The notes under the pieces: generated by a model
What the model was told of the DNA's origin: nothing
The model's database searches: none
The model's input: only the letters and a program-made list of their open reading frames with translations
In this document: one piece after another, positions 1 through 5,853 of the stretch
How the letters are laid out: each line of letters opens with the position of its first letter
Position numbering within the stretch: position 1 is the stretch's first letter
Made by a program: the position numbers and the translations under genes
DNA from: Cellvibrionales bacterium
Lineage (GTDB): Bacteria > Pseudomonadota > Gammaproteobacteria > Pseudomonadales > UBA7434
Assembly (NCBI GenBank): GCA_018668095.1
Contig: JABIQF010000037.1
Span: 1-10,527, forward strand
Reading direction: 5' to 3'
DNA length: 10,527 bases

Positions 1-230
1 CGCTCCAAGCCTTCTTGCGCTGCCGCTTGAACTTCAGCATGCTGAGCCAAACCTAAATAATTATTTGCACAAAGATTTAAGACCGCTTGTTCATGATTTA
101 GGTCAAGCCGGTCGACAACACTAACATGTGCACTTTGCGGCGAACTAATTAACCGCTCTCGTTTAAACAAACCTGCGGTCTCTATATTCTCTAGCTCACG
201 ACTTAAATGACTTTGGAATTGGTCGTACAC
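1..230 (-). CDS. kbl: 2-amino-3-ketobutyrate CoA ligase (glycine C-acetyltransferase), N-terminal part, cut by window edge
   Basis: Kbl is a PLP enzyme that cleaves 2-amino-3-ketobutyrate with CoA to glycine and acetyl-CoA, the second step of threonine degradation after Tdh. Only the first 76 codons lie in the window; the gene continues beyond position 1. The translation contains AGLFKRERLI and then LCANNYLGLAQH, matching the start of E. coli Kbl (GLFKEER, FCANNYLGLANH), the conserved alpha-oxoamine synthase N-terminus. The start is read as GTG at 230, because no in-frame ATG precedes it and GGAG lies 7 nt upstream. It lies downstream of tdh on the same strand after a 170-bp gap, so co-transcription is likely but not certain. 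In E. coli the order is the reverse (kbl before tdh). Identification is secure; the start codon is moderately so. Confidence 0.93.
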   Translation of the reverse strand, partial: MYDQFQSHLSRELENIETAGLFKRERLISSPQSAHVSVVDRLDLNHEQAVLNLCANNYLGLAQHAEVQAAAQEGLE

Positions 231-400
231 AATGACTCTCCACTCTAACTTAGGAATTATTTAAAAAAATAGCACACATAAAAACGCTAAAATCACTTCT
301 ATCTTTTTTATATTTGAGCCTTTCAGCAGAACCCGACAAATTTAAACTATGATGATTACTCATTAGCTTCAATTTCCAACGTCTTTTATTAAACGTCGCT

Positions 401-1426
401 CTACTCCCAGTTCAAAATAACTTTGCTCGCATTACCTGCTCGCATTGCATCAAATCCTTGCTGAAAATCGCTATAATGCAAACGATGAGTGATCACCGGT
501 TCGATATTTAAACCCGTCTCAATCATGACCGACATTTTGTACCATGTTTCATACATCTCACGGCCATAAATACCCTTGAGAGTCAGCATATTGAAAATCA
601 CTGTATTCCAGTCAATGGCTAAAGGCTCACTGGGTATGCCCAACATCGCGACTTTACCGCCATGACACATATTGGCTAACAAATCTTTAAAAGCTGATGG
701 ATTTCCTGACATTTCAAGACCGATATCAAAACCTTCTGACATACCTAAATCATGGCGGATATCGACAAGATTCTGAGTCGCTGCATTAACCGTACAAGTA
801 GCCCCTAAGGTTTCTGCTAACGCTAAACGCTGAGGGTTAATGTCTGTTATCACAACATGACGCGCACCGGCATGACGACATACAGCGGCCGCCATTGCAC
901 CTATAGGTCCAGCACCCGTAATCAATACATCTTCTCCCAGTAAATCATATTGCAGTGCGGTGTGAACCGCATTACCGAGTGGATCAAATAGCGCCGCAAC
1001 ATCGAGATCAATACCTGGGCGATGCTCCCAGACATTAGACATAGGCAGCGATACATACTCAGCAAATGCACCAGGCCTATCAACACCAATACCACTGGTC
1101 GAAGCACAGAGATGTCGGCGGCCGGCCATACAGTTACGGCAGCGACCACAGACAACATGCCCCTCTCCCGACACTATTTGCCCCTCTCTATAATCATTCA
1201 CATTTGAACCAACAGATACGATTTCACCAACAAATTCATGGCCGACAATCATAGGAACAGGAATCGTTTTTTGTGCCCAGCTATCCCATTTGTAAATATG
1301 TAAATCTGTGCCGCAAATGGCGGTTCGTTTAACCTTTATTAGCACATCATTAATACCCATTTCAGGTTCAGGCATATCCTTGAGCCAAAGCCCCTCTTTT
1401 GCCTCTTGCTTAACTAATGCCTTCAT
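401..1426 (-). CDS. tdh: L-threonine 3-dehydrogenase
   Basis: Tdh is a cytosolic zinc-dependent, NAD-dependent medium-chain dehydrogenase that oxidises L-threonine to 2-amino-3-ketobutyrate, the substrate of the neighbouring Kbl. The 341 residues equal the length of E. coli Tdh. Visible motifs are the catalytic-zinc set Cys38 (AICGTDLH) and His63-Glu64 (GHEFVGE); the structural-zinc cysteines 93, 96, 99 and 107 (CGRCRNC...LC); and the Rossmann loop GAGPIG at 171-176 with Asp195 at the end of the second strand. The ATG at 1426 has GGTGGAG about 10 nt upstream. tdh is the first gene of a minus-strand unit with kbl, divergent from an HTH/cupin regulator. The shared spacer has an inverted repeat that could serve as the operator. 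No key residue is missing. Confidence 0.97.
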   Translation of the reverse strand: MKALVKQEAKEGLWLKDMPEPEMGINDVLIKVKRTAICGTDLHIYKWDSWAQKTIPVPMIVGHEFVGEIVSVGSNVNDYREGQIVSGEGHVVCGRCRNCMAGRRHLCASTSGIGVDRPGAFAEYVSLPMSNVWEHRPGIDLDVAALFDPLGNAVHTALQYDLLGEDVLITGAGPIGAMAAAVCRHAGARHVVITDINPQRLALAETLGATCTVNAATQNLVDIRHDLGMSEGFDIGLEMSGNPSAFKDLLANMCHGGKVAMLGIPSEPLAIDWNTVIFNMLTLKGIYGREMYETWYKMSVMIETGLNIEPVITHRLHYSDFQQGFDAMRAGNASKVILNWE

Positions 1427-1461
1427 CCGGGTTATGCTCCACCGCGTTTACTATATAAGAA

Positions 1462-1485
1462 GTGATTCCTGTATAGTAGAATCAC
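1462..1485. promoter_or_regulatory. Candidate operator between tdh and the HTH/cupin regulator gene
   Basis: GTGATTC (1462-1468) and GAATCAC (1479-1485) form a perfect 7-bp inverted repeat around a 10-bp spacer, 36 bp from the tdh start and 59 bp from the regulator start. A second, interleaved inverted repeat pairs TACTATA (1449-1455) with TATAGTA (1472-1478). On the minus strand, TATAGT (revcomp of 1450-1455) is a plausible tdh -10. A bound regulator would then cover the tdh promoter and might also control its own gene. Dyad symmetry suits a dimeric XRE-type regulator. Binding itself is inferred from position and symmetry. Confidence 0.5.
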
Positions 1486-1518
1486 CTAGACAGATACGAT
1501 CCCAGATATCGGAATAAA

Positions 1519-1534
1519 TTCCCTTATAAAGGAA
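1519..1534 (+). promoter_or_regulatory. Palindrome covering the ribosome binding site of the HTH/cupin gene
   Basis: TTCCCTTATAAAGGAA is a 16-bp palindrome with one mismatched pair. It contains the AAGGA-like Shine-Dalgarno that lies about 10 nt before the ATG at 1544. The other arm could pair with the Shine-Dalgarno in the mRNA, or the site could be a DNA-level operator for autoregulation. The stem is AT-rich, so an RNA hairpin would be weak. Confidence 0.3.
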
Positions 1535-1543
1535 ATTAATTTT

Positions 1544-2143
1544 ATGACTGAAAAGAAATTTAAAAAACCAACAAAAACAACTAGCTCAGTTGATCAAGCC
1601 AGCCAAGTCCTCTGTGATCGCGTTACAGAGCTGCGGAAAAACAACAACTTAACGCTGGATCAATTAGCTACTAGTTCAGGTGTCAGCCGCTCCATGTTAA
1701 GTCAGATTGAACGAGGCCAAGCAAACCCCACACTGGCAGTCACCTTTCGTATTGCACAAGCATTTGGCATCACCATTGGCGAGCTGGTCGATCAGCCATG
1801 GTCTACATCAGCTATAGAGGTGGTGTATGGCAGTGATACTAGCAACTTGTTTCGCTGTGATAACGAATGCGAAATCCGCACCCTATCACCACTGCATATG
1901 GAAAAAGATATTGAATTTTATGAGCAGAGATTAGCGCCTAAAGCAAGCTTAATAAGCGCACCTCACTTCGAAGGGACCAAAGAATTATTAACCGTAGCGA
2001 GTGGGCAGGCAACTGTTATAGCCGGAGAAACAGTCAGTAAGTTATCGACTGGGGATTCGGCACATTATCGCGCCGACTTAAATCACTGTATTGAAAATGC
2101 AGGTAAAAAAACACTGGTCTGTTATTTGGTAGTAACAAGCTAG
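1544..2143 (+). CDS. XRE-family transcriptional regulator with C-terminal cupin domain, probable regulator of tdh-kbl
   Basis: This is a 199-residue two-domain regulator. Residues about 24-82 are a helix-turn-helix of the Cro/CI (XRE) type: LTLDQLATSSGVSRSMLSQIERG followed by NPTL and the third-helix region ending GITIGELV. Residues about 125-195 form a small beta-rich cupin sensor (HFEGTKELL, SGQATVIAGE, LSTGDSAHYRADLNHCIEN). The family regulates mainly amino-acid, polyamine or small-molecule metabolism, with the cupin as ligand domain. The first 20 residues are Lys/Thr-rich and probably disordered. Being divergent from tdh, with an inverted repeat between them, it is inferred to control threonine degradation; the ligand could be threonine or a pathway product, but nothing in the sequence fixes it. 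AAAGGA stands 10 nt before the ATG. The gene ends at a strong hairpin shared with the convergent ACP gene. Confidence 0.88.
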   Translation: MTEKKFKKPTKTTSSVDQASQVLCDRVTELRKNNNLTLDQLATSSGVSRSMLSQIERGQANPTLAVTFRIAQAFGITIGELVDQPWSTSAIEVVYGSDTSNLFRCDNECEIRTLSPLHMEKDIEFYEQRLAPKASLISAPHFEGTKELLTVASGQATVIAGETVSKLSTGDSAHYRADLNHCIENAGKKTLVCYLVVTS

Positions 2144-2178
2144 TTAATAAAAACAAAACCAACTGAAAGAAAATAAGT

Positions 2179-2217
2179 AAAACGATAGTCATCAATATTA
2201 TCAATGACTATCGTTTT
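2179..2217. terminator. Bidirectional hairpin terminator between convergent genes
   Basis: A perfect 14-bp stem (2179-2192 with 2204-2217) with an 11-nt loop starts with AAAA and ends with TTTT, so it offers a short U-tract in both directions. It lies 35 bp after the HTH/cupin stop and 10 bp after the ACP stop, and can end both convergent transcripts. The four-base U-tract is short for a classical intrinsic terminator. Confidence 0.75.
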
Positions 2218-2227
2218 CCAAAAAAAT

Positions 2228-2581
2228 CTATACTGTTTTCAAACTCATATGAGTGACCGCTTTAGACTGACGTGTTAAACCTGAAGAAAACCGAGCACGA
2301 CTCAAACGCTTACTTAATCTTTTTTTTTGCTTGAGTACTGATGCTCTCTCTAGACATTCAACAATATCACCGACCGACTCTAATTCATCAATCTCAGCAT
2401 CAGGCAACTCTAGATCACAACTTTCTTCTAATGAAACGGCAAGCGATAGCTTTTCTAACGAATCCATATTTAACTCACTAAGCAATGTATCTGACTGGAT
2501 AATGTCGATATCCGTGGCGAGATTTCCCAAAATCAACTGCGATACCAGCTTATCAAAACCCATCATAGATACTGTATTCAT
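2228..2581 (-). CDS. Orphan acyl carrier protein-like protein with basic C-terminal tail
   Basis: A 117-residue protein. Residues about 8-82 are a phosphopantetheine-binding (PP-binding/ACP) domain: the helix I region FDKLVSQLILG, then ELNMDSLEKLSL with Ser41 of the DSL motif as the predicted attachment site, an acidic helix II (LEESCDLELPDAEIDELESV) and the helix IV region GDIVECLE. Residues 84-117 are a tail with 11 Lys/Arg and no acidic residue, absent from the usual ACP of about 78 residues. The tail begins exactly at a run of nine A (2320-2328 on the minus strand); losing or gaining one A would end the protein at 88 or 90 residues. The ATG at 2581 is supported by AAAGGA 8 nt upstream and a TATAAT at 2605-2610. 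No fatty-acid, polyketide or peptide synthase gene is adjacent, so the substrate is unknown. The domain call is firm; the role is open. Confidence 0.85.
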   Translation of the reverse strand: MNTVSMMGFDKLVSQLILGNLATDIDIIQSDTLLSELNMDSLEKLSLAVSLEESCDLELPDAEIDELESVGDIVECLERASVLKQKKRLSKRLSRARFSSGLTRQSKAVTHMSLKTV

Positions 2582-2604
2582 AGCGATATCCTTTTGTCGT
2601 TTAA

Positions 2605-2610
2605 ATTATA
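2605..2610 (-). promoter_or_regulatory. -10 element of the ACP-like gene
   Basis: The minus strand reads TATAAT, a perfect -10, 24 bp before the ATG at 2581. This gives a leader of roughly 15-20 nt that contains the AAAGGA ribosome site. No good -35 lies 16-18 bp upstream (the stretch is AT-rich), so the promoter may be weak or activator-dependent. Confidence 0.45.
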
Positions 2611-2826
2611 ATGACTATCTATTTGTTATTTATATACACGCTCTCATCTACAGCCCCACTAGAACATAAGTGTTAGGCTATCAAAATGGTTGAACGTGCC
2701 ATTCTTCTTAGCATTTTGGGACACGATAAAAAAGATCGACAGAAAAATCTTATTACTCCGTCTAAAATAAAAACATTTTATTGTTTTAAATCAATATCTT
2801 ATTGTCTATATTGACAAATTTTAGGC

Positions 2827-2858
2827 AAAAAAAACCGGGCCAAAGCCCGGAAAAAAAA
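2827..2858 (-). terminator. Intrinsic terminator, minus strand
   Basis: CCGGGC (2835-2840) and GCCCGG (2845-2850) form an all-GC 6-bp stem with a 4-nt loop. On the minus strand it is followed by eight T (2834-2827) and preceded by eight T, which extends the leader but not the stem. On the plus strand the stem is followed by A, so it acts leftward only. It ends whatever is transcribed from the msrQ side, 400 bp beyond the msrQ stop. Confidence 0.85.
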
Positions 2859-3206
2859 GACAACCAAATGACCTGATTTGGTATATCGGAAAACTGTTTT
2901 ACTCAAAACTAAATCTAAGCCTGGATTCAAACATAGATCAGTTGCAAATAACCCGAATAGCCTAAACAGGTTATTCGATCGATGAGAAACATTCTGCACA
3001 CCAAAATGACTAAGGGCCATGGTCAAACTGACACAATCACTTAGCATTTCAGGCCATATCGGGAGAAAATGAATATTTAGAGGACAATAAATAAAAAAGA
3101 AGAGCCAAGCAGCATTAGCATGTTAATAAGAAAACCTCATAACCAGCCAAACCACAAAAGCAGTATCGATCAATCTATTGGTAAACGACCGATCCTAATC
3201 AAAAAA
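2827..3206 (-). ncRNA. Possible noncoding transcript or msrPQ 3' UTR-derived RNA
   Basis: A minus-strand TATAAT at 3207-3212 stands about 380 nt before a clean intrinsic terminator. Between them lie two hairpins (2954-2977, 2864-2881) and no credible coding frame. No good -35 is visible (TACCTG at the 17-bp position), so the 5' end is a guess. The same stretch could instead be the trailer of the msrPQ mRNA, since no other terminator is seen between msrQ and 2858. I recognise no known RNA family. Confidence 0.2.
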
Positions 3207-3259
3207 ATTATAACGCATAAGCGCCAGAGCAGGTATTGATAACAAATCACTAGAAAACT

Positions 3260-3904
3260 TTAATGCTGATGGGCCGCAGATTTTTTCGCTCGGTCATTAA
3301 AAATGCGCTTCACTATCGGCAATCGCAATAACATTAATACTGAAAATATCAGCACATAAACTAAGGGCTCCTCTAAATCACTGCGTGCCTGCCAAATAAT
3401 ATGCAGTAAAATAAGAGCACTCGCCATATAAATAAGCTTATGTAACCGCGACCATTGACGCCCCAGTTTGCGTTGCCATCGCTTAGTCGATGTTACTGCT
3501 AATGGCAGTAACAATACCCAAGCACCAAACCCAACGGTAATATAGGGCCGCTCAAGAATATCTGCCCATAAATCCTGCCACTGTAAACCGAGCAGAAACA
3601 CACAGTAAATGAGTAAGTGCAGTACCGCATAAAAAAATACAAATAAACCCATCATGCGTCGGTAATGCACCCACTCACTTGAGCGCGTGATAATACGCAG
3701 CGGCGTTATGGCCATAGTGATAATTAAAAAGCGTAATGCCCATTCACCCGATAAATGCGCTAATGCTTTTGCCGGATCAGGACCTAGAGAGTTTTGCAGC
3801 ACACCTAGAAACAATTGCAGTAATGGCAGCAAGGCAAATAAAAAAACAAATACCTTAATATAGCTCCGATATTTAACAGCTCTACTTTTATTAACTACCG
3901 CCAT
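3260..3904 (-). CDS. msrQ: MsrQ, haem-binding membrane subunit of the MsrPQ methionine sulfoxide reductase
   Basis: MsrQ (formerly YedZ) is an inner-membrane b-type haem protein of the ferric-reductase-like family that passes electrons from the cytosolic or quinone side to periplasmic MsrP. The 214 residues match the family (E. coli 211). About six hydrophobic segments are visible, near 16-36, 56-73, 84-106, 121-138, 156-172 and 180-195. Conserved histidines at His96 (AVLHLLIY), His155 (SRLHKLIYM) and His168 (ILLHIIW) correspond to the haem-ligand region of E. coli MsrQ. Other signatures are DPAK, ITPLR, RRMMGL, ERPYITVG and RKLGRQWSRLHKL. The start ATG at 3904 shares a base with the msrP stop (TAATG), which implies translational coupling in one operon. 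No terminator follows directly; the first is 400 bp downstream. Confidence 0.95.
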   Translation of the reverse strand: MAVVNKSRAVKYRSYIKVFVFLFALLPLLQLFLGVLQNSLGPDPAKALAHLSGEWALRFLIITMAITPLRIITRSSEWVHYRRMMGLFVFFYAVLHLLIYCVFLLGLQWQDLWADILERPYITVGFGAWVLLLPLAVTSTKRWQRKLGRQWSRLHKLIYMASALILLHIIWQARSDLEEPLVYVLIFSVLMLLRLPIVKRIFNDRAKKSAAHQH

Positions 3905-4887
3905 TAAAAATGACGCTTCAAATTTAAACCGGTATAAAGGCTAGCCACCTGCTCTGCATAACCATTAAACGGTAAGGTTTCAATTCGGTTCGGCTTAAAT
4001 AAAGAGTTAGGGAGTCGTCGCTCAGTCGCCTGACTCCATCGTGGATGGCTCACAGCAGGATTCACATTCGAATAAAAGCCGTATTCGCTGGGCGCAGTTT
4101 TATTCCAGCTGGTTGCAGGTTTACGCTCGGTCAAACGAATTTTGACAATCGACTTAATACTTTTAAAACCGTATTTCCACGGGACTATTAAGCGAATAGG
4201 CGCTCCATTTTGCTTAGGCATGGTCTTTCCATAAACACCCACGGCTAAAATAGTGAGCGGATGCATTGCTTCGTCAAGTCGTAAGCCTTCAACATAGGGC
4301 CAATCAATAGTGCCAAAGCGTGATCGCTGACCGCGCATTTCATCCGGTCGATAAAGCGTTTCAAAAGCCACATATTTTGCTTTACTGCCTACGCCAAACC
4401 GCTTCAGTAAATCAGCTAATGGAAAACCAATCCACGGCACCACCATAGACCACGCCTCCACACAACGTAATCGGTAAATGCGCTCTTCTAAATCATGCGG
4501 TTTAAGAATATCTTCTAAGGTGTAAGTACCCGGCTTATCGACCTCGCCTTCAATAGAGACTGACCAAGGATCGGTGACTAATTTTGAAGCATATTTTTCA
4601 GGATCGGTTTTATCGGTGCCGAATTCATAAAAATTATTGTAACCAGTCACATCACGATAAGGCGTTTGCACTTCGGAAGTATAAAAACCAGAGGGTGAAG
4701 CTTTCGTTGCCGCTAAATAATCTAATGGTGGAGGCTCAATAACCTCAGATGCTGAGCTAATTGCAGGTGACAATAAACTACCCATTGCCATTGCACCCGC
4801 CGCCCCCATAAATTGGCGACGGTTAAGGTAACTGGATTCACTGGTGATTTCTGACGGTAAAATATCGGCTACTTGTTTAATTAGCAT
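3904..4887 (-). CDS. msrP: MsrP, periplasmic molybdopterin methionine sulfoxide reductase catalytic subunit
   Basis: MsrP (formerly YedY) reduces methionine sulfoxide in oxidised periplasmic proteins, using a molybdenum cofactor and electrons from MsrQ. The 327 residues fit the family (E. coli 334). The N-terminus is a Tat signal: twin arginine at 23-24 in LNRRQFMGAAGA, a hydrophobic stretch to about 45, and probable cleavage near ISSAS at 44-48. The sulfite-oxidase-type fold shows the molybdenum-ligand Cys142 in RLRCVEAWSM, and the conserved WKYGFKSIK near 237-245. The start at 4887 has AAAGGG about 10 nt upstream; the 20 residues before the twin arginine are typical of the family. A promoter-like TTAACA-N17-TATAAA lies 50-80 bp upstream. 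It is the first gene of msrPQ, downstream of pssA on the same strand after a 126-bp gap. Confidence 0.96.
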   Translation of the reverse strand: MLIKQVADILPSEITSESSYLNRRQFMGAAGAMAMGSLLSPAISSASEVIEPPPLDYLAATKASPSGFYTSEVQTPYRDVTGYNNFYEFGTDKTDPEKYASKLVTDPWSVSIEGEVDKPGTYTLEDILKPHDLEERIYRLRCVEAWSMVVPWIGFPLADLLKRFGVGSKAKYVAFETLYRPDEMRGQRSRFGTIDWPYVEGLRLDEAMHPLTILAVGVYGKTMPKQNGAPIRLIVPWKYGFKSIKSIVKIRLTERKPATSWNKTAPSEYGFYSNVNPAVSHPRWSQATERRLPNSLFKPNRIETLPFNGYAEQVASLYTGLNLKRHF

Positions 4888-4937
4888 AGCTATTTACCCT
4901 TTCTCATAATGAATATCAAAAAACCATCATTCGTTAG

Positions 4938-4966
4938 TTTATATTGTATGAGTTATGTCTTGTTAA
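4938..4966 (-). promoter_or_regulatory. Candidate sigma70 promoter of msrPQ
   Basis: On the minus strand TTAACA (4961-4966) and TATAAA (4938-4943) are separated by exactly 17 bp and each differ from consensus by one or two bases. Transcription would start near 4931, leaving a leader of about 44 nt before the msrP ATG. It falls in the 126-bp gap after pssA, suggesting that msrPQ has its own start besides any read-through. Confidence 0.5.
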
Positions 4967-5013
4967 TTTAAACTACGCCTTTGATTGACCTGCCATTTTT
5001 TGCCACAGTAATG

Positions 5014-5838
5014 TTAATGGCCCAGAACAGGCATAACTTGCCGCCAATATAATAACACTGTTGGTGGGTTTGAAGCAATTAACACCAAGAGTAGTAAAAA
5101 TATAAATAGCGCAGCAACAGAAACACGACTTGAAAAATCGATGCCTTTAAAACTGTGGTAACGCACATTCATCACCATTAAAAAGCCAACCGCCGAAGTT
5201 AATAACGCCATAGCGATAACCATAACAAAAGGCATATTTTCAGGAGTAAAACCTAAATCAAACCCTAGCCAAACCGATGAAGCGACTAAGGTTGCCGCTG
5301 GTGGACTTGCCAGCCCTGTGAAAAAACGATTATCCGTACTTTCTGCTTGGGCGTTAAAACGCGCCAAGCGAATAGCTGCACTGGCCACATAAATAAAGGC
5401 CACCGCCCAACCCAGCTTACCTAAATCAGACAAACACCACATAAACACAATAATGGCCGGCGCTACACCAAAGGTCACCATATCGGAGAGTGAATCAAAT
5501 TCCTGACCAAACTTACTTTGCGTGTTAGTCATTCTGGCAACACGGCCATCAACACCATCTAACAATTGGCCAAAAAATATCGCTAATCCTGCTGCCGCAA
5601 AATCACCGTTTATCGCATTGATAATCGCGTAAAAGCCTGCAAACAATGCTGCCGATGTAAATAAATTGGGCAACAGAAAAATACCCTTTCGACGGACTTT
5701 TTTACCGTCTTCAGAGACTTCTTCGACATGCTCATCTATCGGCAAATACTCTTCTATTATTGAAGTATCATCTGTCGCCGTTTGATTATTAGTATCAGCA
5801 GTATTTTCAGATTGTTCAGATTGTTCAGATTCGTTCAT
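5014..5838 (-). CDS. pssA: CDP-diacylglycerol--serine O-phosphatidyltransferase (phosphatidylserine synthase)
   Basis: This integral membrane enzyme makes phosphatidylserine from CDP-diacylglycerol and L-serine, the committed step to phosphatidylethanolamine. The CDP-alcohol phosphatidyltransferase signature is complete: D97-G98-x2-A101-R102-x8-G111-x3-D115-x3-D119. It is the multi-pass type, unlike the peripheral PLD-type enzyme of E. coli. Hydrophobic segments follow near 53-71, 84-95, 120-137, 143-157, 180-193, 203-222 and 240-257. LPIDEHVEE...RRKGIFLLPNLFT resembles the Pseudomonas protein. The first 30 residues are acidic, Ser/Gln-rich and probably disordered, with a SEQSEQSE repeat from three 9-bp DNA repeats. 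The start at 5838 lacks a clear ribosome site; since the conserved part begins near residue 32, the start remains uncertain. ilvY lies 70 bp upstream on the same strand, msrP 126 bp downstream. Confidence 0.95.
   Translation of the reverse strand: MNESEQSEQSENTADTNNQTATDDTSIIEEYLPIDEHVEEVSEDGKKVRRKGIFLLPNLFTSAALFAGFYAIINAINGDFAAAGLAIFFGQLLDGVDGRVARMTNTQSKFGQEFDSLSDMVTFGVAPAIIVFMWCLSDLGKLGWAVAFIYVASAAIRLARFNAQAESTDNRFFTGLASPPAATLVASSVWLGFDLGFTPENMPFVMVIAMALLTSAVGFLMVMNVRYHSFKGIDFSSRVSVAALFIFLLLLVLIASNPPTVLLYWRQVMPVLGH
5809..5835. repeat. Three 9-bp tandem repeats in the pssA start region
   Basis: TTCAGATTG is repeated three times (the last copy ends in C), encoding Ser-Glu-Gln, Ser-Glu-Gln, Ser-Glu-Ser at residues 2-10 of PssA. 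The unit is a multiple of three, so changes in copy number by slippage keep the frame. It lies in the unconserved, acidic N-terminal extension. Confidence 0.7.
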
Positions 5839-5853
5839 AGTTGCAGGTTTTCC

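Larger units (their letters stand above)
2582..3259. other. Intergenic region of about 680 bp between the ACP-like gene and msrQ
   Basis: No convincing protein gene is seen on either strand. The part next to the ACP gene (2582-2824) is very AT-rich and holds its -10 and a CAAAATG/CATTTTG inverted repeat (2682-2688, 2712-2718). Then come a minus-strand intrinsic terminator (2827-2858), a CCAAAT/ATTTGG hairpin (2864-2881) and a 10-bp-stem hairpin (2954-2977). A minus-strand TATAAT lies at 3207-3212, just after msrQ. The longest open frame (minus, 2799-3047) runs through the terminator and lacks a ribosome site. The region may be the long 3' untranslated part of the msrPQ message or may carry its own small RNA. 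Confidence 0.6.

Noticed and set aside
2331..2669. Plus-strand frame of 112 codons opposite the ACP gene
   Set aside because: It is a Ser/Asn-rich mirror of the ACP reading frame without a ribosome site; the ACP domain on the minus strand is clear.
2682..2705. TGGCACG on the minus strand, resembling the -24 element of a sigma54 promoter
   Set aside because: The required TTGC at -12 is missing (ACCA at that spacing).
2799..3047. Open frame of 82 codons on the minus strand downstream of msrQ
   Set aside because: It has no ribosome site before its ATG, its end runs through the intrinsic terminator (the FFFRALARFF stretch is the terminator itself), and it resembles no family I know.
3077..3121. 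Minus-strand 14-residue hydrophobic peptide MLMLLGSSFLFIVL, as a possible small toxin
   Set aside because: Too short for known type I toxins, the only ribosome-site-like AGG is about 13 nt away, and AT-rich DNA readily gives such frames.
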